From assembly GCF_003113495.2 (NCBI RefSeq), contig NZ_CP084506.1, positions 62,001 through 126,000 on the forward strand: a DNA stretch of 64,000 nucleotides, given 5' to 3'. The notes beneath the pieces are model-generated. The model searched no databases. It saw nothing but the letters and a program-made list of their open reading frames with translations, and had not been told where the DNA came from. A program made the position numbers and the translations under genes. Source of the stretch: Edwardsiella tarda ATCC 15947 = NBRC 105688 (GTDB taxonomy: Bacteria > Pseudomonadota > Gammaproteobacteria > Enterobacterales > Enterobacteriaceae). Shown one piece after another: positions 59,941 to 64,000 of the stretch (the stretch's first letter is position 1; the number at the start of each line of letters is the position of its first letter).

Positions 59941-61569
59941 ATGTCTGCCAAGAATAATGTATCCACAGGCCGTGGAGCGGGACGTGTCGCGCTAAAATGG
60001 GGCATCGGGATGGTGGCGCTGGCGGTGGCCGGTAGCCTTCAGGCTAAGACGCTAGTGTATTGCTCTGAGGGATCACCGGAGGGATTTAACCCTCAGCTGT
60101 TTACCTCGGGTACGACTTATGATGCCAGCTCGGTTCCCATCTATAACCGTCTGATCGAATTTAAAAAAGGGACTACCGAGATCGAGCCTGGCCTGGCGGA
60201 AAGCTGGGAGGTGAGCCCTGACGGTAAGACCTATACCTTTCACCTGCGTAAAGGGGTGAAGTGGCAGGGTAATAAACTGTTTAAACCGACCCGTGACTTT
60301 AATGCCGACGACGTCGTGTTCTCCTTCGAGCGCCAACGCGATGTCAATCACCCGTACCACAAAGTCTCCGGCGGCAGCTATGAGTACTTCCAGGGTATGG
60401 GATTGCCGGAGCTGATCGCCAAGGTCGAGAAGGTGGATGACCACACGGTGCGCATCGTATTGAATCATCCGGAGTCACCTTTCCTGGCCGATCTGGCGAT
60501 GGATTTCGCCTCGATCCTCTCCGCCGAGTATGGCGATGCCATGATGAAGGCCGGTACACCGGAGAAGATTGACCTCGAGCCGTTGGGCACCGGTCCCTTC
60601 CAGCTGTTGCAGTATCAGAAAGACTCCAAGATCCTCTACAAGGCCAACAAGGATTACTGGGGGGCGAAGCCGAAGATCGATCGCCTGGTGTTCTCTATCA
60701 CGCCAGATGCCTCGGTGCGTTATGCCAAGCTGCAAAAGAATGAGTGCCAGGTAATGCCGTACCCGAACCCGGCAGATCTGGAACGTATGAAGCAGGATAA
60801 GAGCATCAACCTGCTGGAGCAGCCGGGGCTAAACGTCGGTTACCTGTCGTTTAACGTAGAGAAGAAGCCACTCGATAACCTCAAAGTCCGTCAGGCACTC
60901 ACTATGGCGGTGAATAAGCCGGCGATCATTGAGGCGGTATATCAGAAGGCTGGGCAACCGGCGAAGAACCTGATCCCGCCGACCATGTGGGGCTATAACG
61001 ATGCGGTGCAGGATTATCCTTATGACCCTGTCAAGGCTAAGGCGTTGCTGAAAGAGGCGGGTTTAGCGGATGGCTTCACCATCGATCTGTGGGCGATGCC
61101 GGTCCAGCGTCCCTATAACCCGAATGCCCGCCGTATGGCGGAGATGATCCAGGCCGATTGGGACAAGATTGGCGTCAAGGCCAAGGTGGTCACCTATGAG
61201 TGGGGGGAATACCTGAAACGTGCCAAAGATGGTGAGCATCAGGCGGTGATGATGGGATGGACCGGGGATAACGGGGATCCGGACAACTTCTTCGCCACCT
61301 TGTTTAGCTGCGATGCGGCCAAGCAGGGCTCGAACTACTCCCGCTGGTGCTACCAGCCCTTTGAGGCGGTGATCCAACCGGCACGTGCCGAGGCGGATCA
61401 GACCAAGCGTGCCGATCTGTATAAGCAGGCTCAAGTGATCATGCATGATCAGGCACCCGCGCTGATCGTCGCCCATTCGACGGTGTATGAGCCGGTACGC
61501 AAAGAAGTGAAGGGGTATGTGGTGGATCCGTTGGGTAAACACCACTTCGATCAGGTCTCCCTGGAGTAA
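59941..61569 (+). CDS. dppA: Dipeptide-binding protein DppA
   Basis: This periplasmic binding protein feeds dipeptides to the Dpp ABC transporter and also takes part in haem uptake and chemotaxis in E. coli. It is 542 aa with a signal peptide (about 1-35, cut after LQA). GFNPQLFTSGTTYDA, AESWEVSPDGKTYTFHLR, GTGPFQLLQYQKDSKILYKA and WTGDNGDPDNFF are the family blocks. GGAG at 59928-59931 supports the start. Confidence 0.97.
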   Translation: MSAKNNVSTGRGAGRVALKWGIGMVALAVAGSLQAKTLVYCSEGSPEGFNPQLFTSGTTYDASSVPIYNRLIEFKKGTTEIEPGLAESWEVSPDGKTYTFHLRKGVKWQGNKLFKPTRDFNADDVVFSFERQRDVNHPYHKVSGGSYEYFQGMGLPELIAKVEKVDDHTVRIVLNHPESPFLADLAMDFASILSAEYGDAMMKAGTPEKIDLEPLGTGPFQLLQYQKDSKILYKANKDYWGAKPKIDRLVFSITPDASVRYAKLQKNECQVMPYPNPADLERMKQDKSINLLEQPGLNVGYLSFNVEKKPLDNLKVRQALTMAVNKPAIIEAVYQKAGQPAKNLIPPTMWGYNDAVQDYPYDPVKAKALLKEAGLADGFTIDLWAMPVQRPYNPNARRMAEMIQADWDKIGVKAKVVTYEWGEYLKRAKDGEHQAVMMGWTGDNGDPDNFFATLFSCDAAKQGSNYSRWCYQPFEAVIQPARAEADQTKRADLYKQAQVIMHDQAPALIVAHSTVYEPVRKEVKGYVVDPLGKHHFDQVSLE

Positions 61570-61573
61570 GCCG

Positions 61574-61593
61574 TTTGCCCCTCCTTTGGGAGG
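61574..61593 (+). promoter_or_regulatory. Hairpin between dppA and dppB
   Basis: GCCCCTCC/GGGAGGGGC immediately after the dppA stop, no strong T-tract. Such intercistronic stems commonly raise binding-protein mRNA over permease mRNA. Confidence 0.65.
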
Positions 61594-61718
61594 GGCATCG
61601 TGCCCCCTCGCGGTAACGGGTCCTCAGGCCCGGGAGCGGTAACTAGAGTCAGGCGACGCGTGGTCTCACGCGCCGCCATGGGTCGGCTTACGCCGACCGA
61701 ATACAGAGAGTTCGGGCT

Positions 61719-62738
61719 ATGTTGCAGTTTATTCTCCGACGTTTGGGGCTGGTCATCCCAACGTTTATCGGCATCACCCTACTGACGTTTGCTTTCGTTC
61801 ATATGATCCCCGGCGATCCGGTGATGATCATGGCTGGCGAGCGTGGGATCTCGGCGGAGCGTCATGCGCAGATTATGGCTGAGATGGGGCTGGATAAGCC
61901 GCTATACCAACAATATTTCACTTACGTCAGTGATGTACTCCATGGCGATCTCGGTCAGTCGTTGAAGAGCCGAACGCCAGTCTGGCAAGAGTTCGTGCCA
62001 CGTTTCCAGGCGACGCTAGAGCTCGGTTTCTGCGCCATGCTGTTCGCCATCCTATTGGGGATACCCATCGGGGTACTGGCCGCGGTCAGGCGTGGTTCGG
62101 TGTTCGATCATACGGCGGTTGGCGTATCGCTGACGGGTTACTCCATGCCGATCTTCTGGTGGGGCATGATGTTGATCATGCTGGTGTCGGTACAGCTCGA
62201 TCTGACGCCGGTGTCGGGGCGCATCAGCGATACGGTGTTTCTGGATGATAGTCACCCGCTGACGGGCTTCATGCTGATCGATACCCTGCTATGGGGCGAA
62301 CCGGGTGACTTTAAGGATGCGGTGATGCATCTGATCTTACCTTCCATCGTATTGGGTACCATTCCGCTGGCGGTGATCGTACGGATGACCCGCTCGGCGA
62401 TGTTGGAGGTCTTGAGCGAGGACTATATCCGCACCGCGCGCGCCAAGGGACTGAGTCGTATGCGGGTGATCGTGGTACATGCCCTACGCAACGCGCTGCT
62501 GCCGGTGGTAACGGTGATCGGCCTACAGGTTGGCACGCTACTCGCCGGGGCCATTCTGACCGAGACCATTTTCTCCTGGCCGGGCTTAGGGCGTTGGTTG
62601 ATCGATGGCCTACAACGTCGCGATTACCCGGTGGTACAGGGGGGGGTGCTGCTGGTCGCCAGTATGATCATCCTGGTTAACCTGCTGGTGGACGTGCTGT
62701 ACGGCATCGTGAACCCGCGTATCCGCCATAAACACTAG
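61719..62738 (+). CDS. dppB: Dipeptide ABC transporter permease DppB
   Basis: 339 aa, same length as E. coli. Six membrane helices; LQFILRRLGLVIPTFIGITL starts helix 1; the EAA loop that docks the ATPase is EDYIRTARAKGLSRMRVIVV near 230. It lies 149 bases after dppA and 11 before dppC. Confidence 0.97.
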   Translation: MLQFILRRLGLVIPTFIGITLLTFAFVHMIPGDPVMIMAGERGISAERHAQIMAEMGLDKPLYQQYFTYVSDVLHGDLGQSLKSRTPVWQEFVPRFQATLELGFCAMLFAILLGIPIGVLAAVRRGSVFDHTAVGVSLTGYSMPIFWWGMMLIMLVSVQLDLTPVSGRISDTVFLDDSHPLTGFMLIDTLLWGEPGDFKDAVMHLILPSIVLGTIPLAVIVRMTRSAMLEVLSEDYIRTARAKGLSRMRVIVVHALRNALLPVVTVIGLQVGTLLAGAILTETIFSWPGLGRWLIDGLQRRDYPVVQGGVLLVASMIILVNLLVDVLYGIVNPRIRHKH

Positions 62739-62749
62739 GAGGCTGACAG

Positions 62750-63673
62750 ATGTCTGAACGAATGATGGCCGAGACGGCGGCACAGACGACGCCACCACTG
62801 GCCGCCCCGCAGCCGCTGACGCCACTCCAGGAATTCTGGCACTACTTCAGTCGCAATAAGGGCGCTGTCGTGGGTTTGATTTATGTGGTGATCGTGGTTC
62901 TGGTGGCGCTGGGGGCCAATTTTATCGCTCCCCATCTGCCACAGGAGCAGTTCCGTGATGCGCTATTACGCCCGCCGGTTTGGGAGGCGGGGGGAAGCTG
63001 GCGTTTTATTCTCGGTACCGATGATGTCGGGCGTGATGTGCTATCGCGTCTGATCTACGGTGCCCGTTTGTCGCTGTTGGTAGGCTGTTTGGTGGTGGCA
63101 CTCTCTCTGGTGTTAGGGGTGGTGTTAGGACTGCTGGCCGGTTATTTCGGCGGCTGGGTGGATGCGTTGATCATGCGCGTGGTGGATATCATGCTGGCGC
63201 TGCCGAGCTTGCTGTTGGCATTGGTGCTGGTGGCTATCTTCGGCCCCTCCATCGTTAACGCCTCGCTGGCCTTAACCTTTGTCGCCTTACCACACTATGT
63301 GCGCCTGACGCGCGCCGCTGTGCTGGCGGAGGTGCATCGCGACTATGTCACCGCCTCCGGTGTCGCCGGCGCCGGTGCGTTACGCCAGATGTTTATCAAT
63401 ATTCTACCCAACTGTCTGGCGCCGTTGATCGTGCAGGCTTCGCTGGGTTTTTCTAACGCGATTCTCGACATGGCGGCGTTAGGTTTCCTGGGAATGGGGG
63501 CGCAGCCACCGACGCCGGAGTGGGGCACCATGCTGTCCGATGTGTTGCAGTTCGCCCAGAGTGCCTGGTGGGTGGTGACCTTCCCCGGGGTGGCGATTCT
63601 GCTGACGGTATTGGCGTTTAACCTGATGGGTGACGGCCTGCGCGATGCGCTGGATCCGAAGCTGAAGCAGTAA
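62750..63673 (+). CDS. dppC: Dipeptide ABC transporter permease DppC
   Basis: 307 aa. Six helices; [20 protein letters not shown] lies before helix 2 and the EAA loop is [20 protein letters not shown] near 210. DALDPKLKQ ends the protein. The start at 62750 follows AGGAGG (62737-62742). Confidence 0.97.
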   Translation: MSERMMAETAAQTTPPLAAPQPLTPLQEFWHYFSRNKGAVVGLIYVVIVVLVALGANFIAPHLPQEQFRDALLRPPVWEAGGSWRFILGTDDVGRDVLSRLIYGARLSLLVGCLVVALSLVLGVVLGLLAGYFGGWVDALIMRVVDIMLALPSLLLALVLVAIFGPSIVNASLALTFVALPHYVRLTRAAVLAEVHRDYVTASGVAGAGALRQMFINILPNCLAPLIVQASLGFSNAILDMAALGFLGMGAQPPTPEWGTMLSDVLQFAQSAWWVVTFPGVAILLTVLAFNLMGDGLRDALDPKLKQ

Positions 63674-63684
63674 GGGAAAGAGCA

Positions 63685-64000
63685 ATGGCATTATTAGACG
63701 TAAATCAGCTATCGGTTCATTTTGGCGGCGCGAACGCCCCTTTCCGCGCAGTGGACCGCATTAGCTATCAGGTGGAGCAGGGTGAGGTCGTCGGTATCGT
63801 CGGCGAATCGGGATCGGGTAAGTCCGTTAGTTCGCTGGCGATCATGGGGTTGATCGATTTTCCCGGTCGGGTGATGGCGCAGCAGTTGCACTTTAATGGC
63901 GCCGATCTGCAGCGTCTCTCCGAGCGCGAGCGGCGCCAACTGGTGGGCGCCGAAGTGGCAATGATCTTCCAGGATCCGATGACCAGCCTAAATCCCTGTT
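63685..64000 (+). CDS. dppD: Dipeptide ABC transporter ATPase DppD, 3' end outside window
   Basis: The first 105 codons are visible, from [15 protein letters not shown] at 63685. Walker A is GESGSGKS near residue 38 and the Q-loop begins at [13 protein letters not shown] near 92. The gene continues past the window edge. Confidence 0.97.
   Translation, partial: MALLDVNQLSVHFGGANAPFRAVDRISYQVEQGEVVGIVGESGSGKSVSSLAIMGLIDFPGRVMAQQLHFNGADLQRLSERERRQLVGAEVAMIFQDPMTSLNPC

Overview
The window is an enterobacterial chromosome segment, most likely Edwardsiella or a close relative (inference). The core gene order fieF-pfkA-tpiA-yiiQ-yiiR-fpr-emrD-glpX-glpK-glpF-zapB-rraA-menA-hslUV-ftsN-cytR-priA-rpmE-metJ-metBL follows the 88-min region of E. 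coli with sbp, cdh and some others missing. The core is GC-rich and several accessory stretches are clearly AT-rich.

Layout. 1-12.6 kb is the right end of a P2-like prophage: gpI, a tail fibre with a Gin/Cin/Hin-type invertible C-terminus, its recombinase, then U-T-E/E'-FII-FI on the minus strand and D-ogr on the plus strand. Relative to P2, the FI-to-U block is inverted. The prophage ends in the 3' part of the CpxQ small RNA, which is the cpxP 3' end. A frameshifted Mig-14-like gene follows (13.1-13.9 kb). 14.3-34.7 kb is core: iron efflux, glycolysis, flavodoxin reductase with a cysteine-rich regulator, glycerol uptake (glpK and glpF each carry one frameshift), division (zapB, ftsN), HslUV protease with a sigma-32 type promoter, cytR, priA and rpmE. 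An AT-rich insert with a lone PapB-type regulator lies at 34.7-36.3 kb. metJ/metBL share an operator with met boxes. The selC tRNA gene (40.6 kb) is followed by an accessory region (40.7-51 kb): an IS5/IS903-type transposase remnant, an MFS-amidohydrolase-MFS operon, a lone HigB-like toxin, nudI, small unknowns, a universal stress protein and an AraC regulator. The right part (51.2-64 kb) has idi, proC, a chemoreceptor, uhpABC without uhpT, two tandem proK-type tRNA genes, a YeaK-type tRNA deacylase and the start of dppABCD.

How it works together. The tail-fibre switch lets the phage alternate between two host-recognition tips, each with its own assembly chaperone. MetJ controls metBL through the shared operator. 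GlpFKX would take up and process glycerol, but as written uptake and phosphorylation are broken. UhpAB senses hexose phosphate through UhpC. The tRNA-Pro pair lies beside a gene for an enzyme family that clears mischarged tRNA. Dpp imports dipeptides.

Limits. Four single-base frameshifts (FI, mig-14-like, glpK, glpF) may be real decay or sequence errors; the sequence alone cannot decide. All family assignments come from reading the protein sequences, without database searches.
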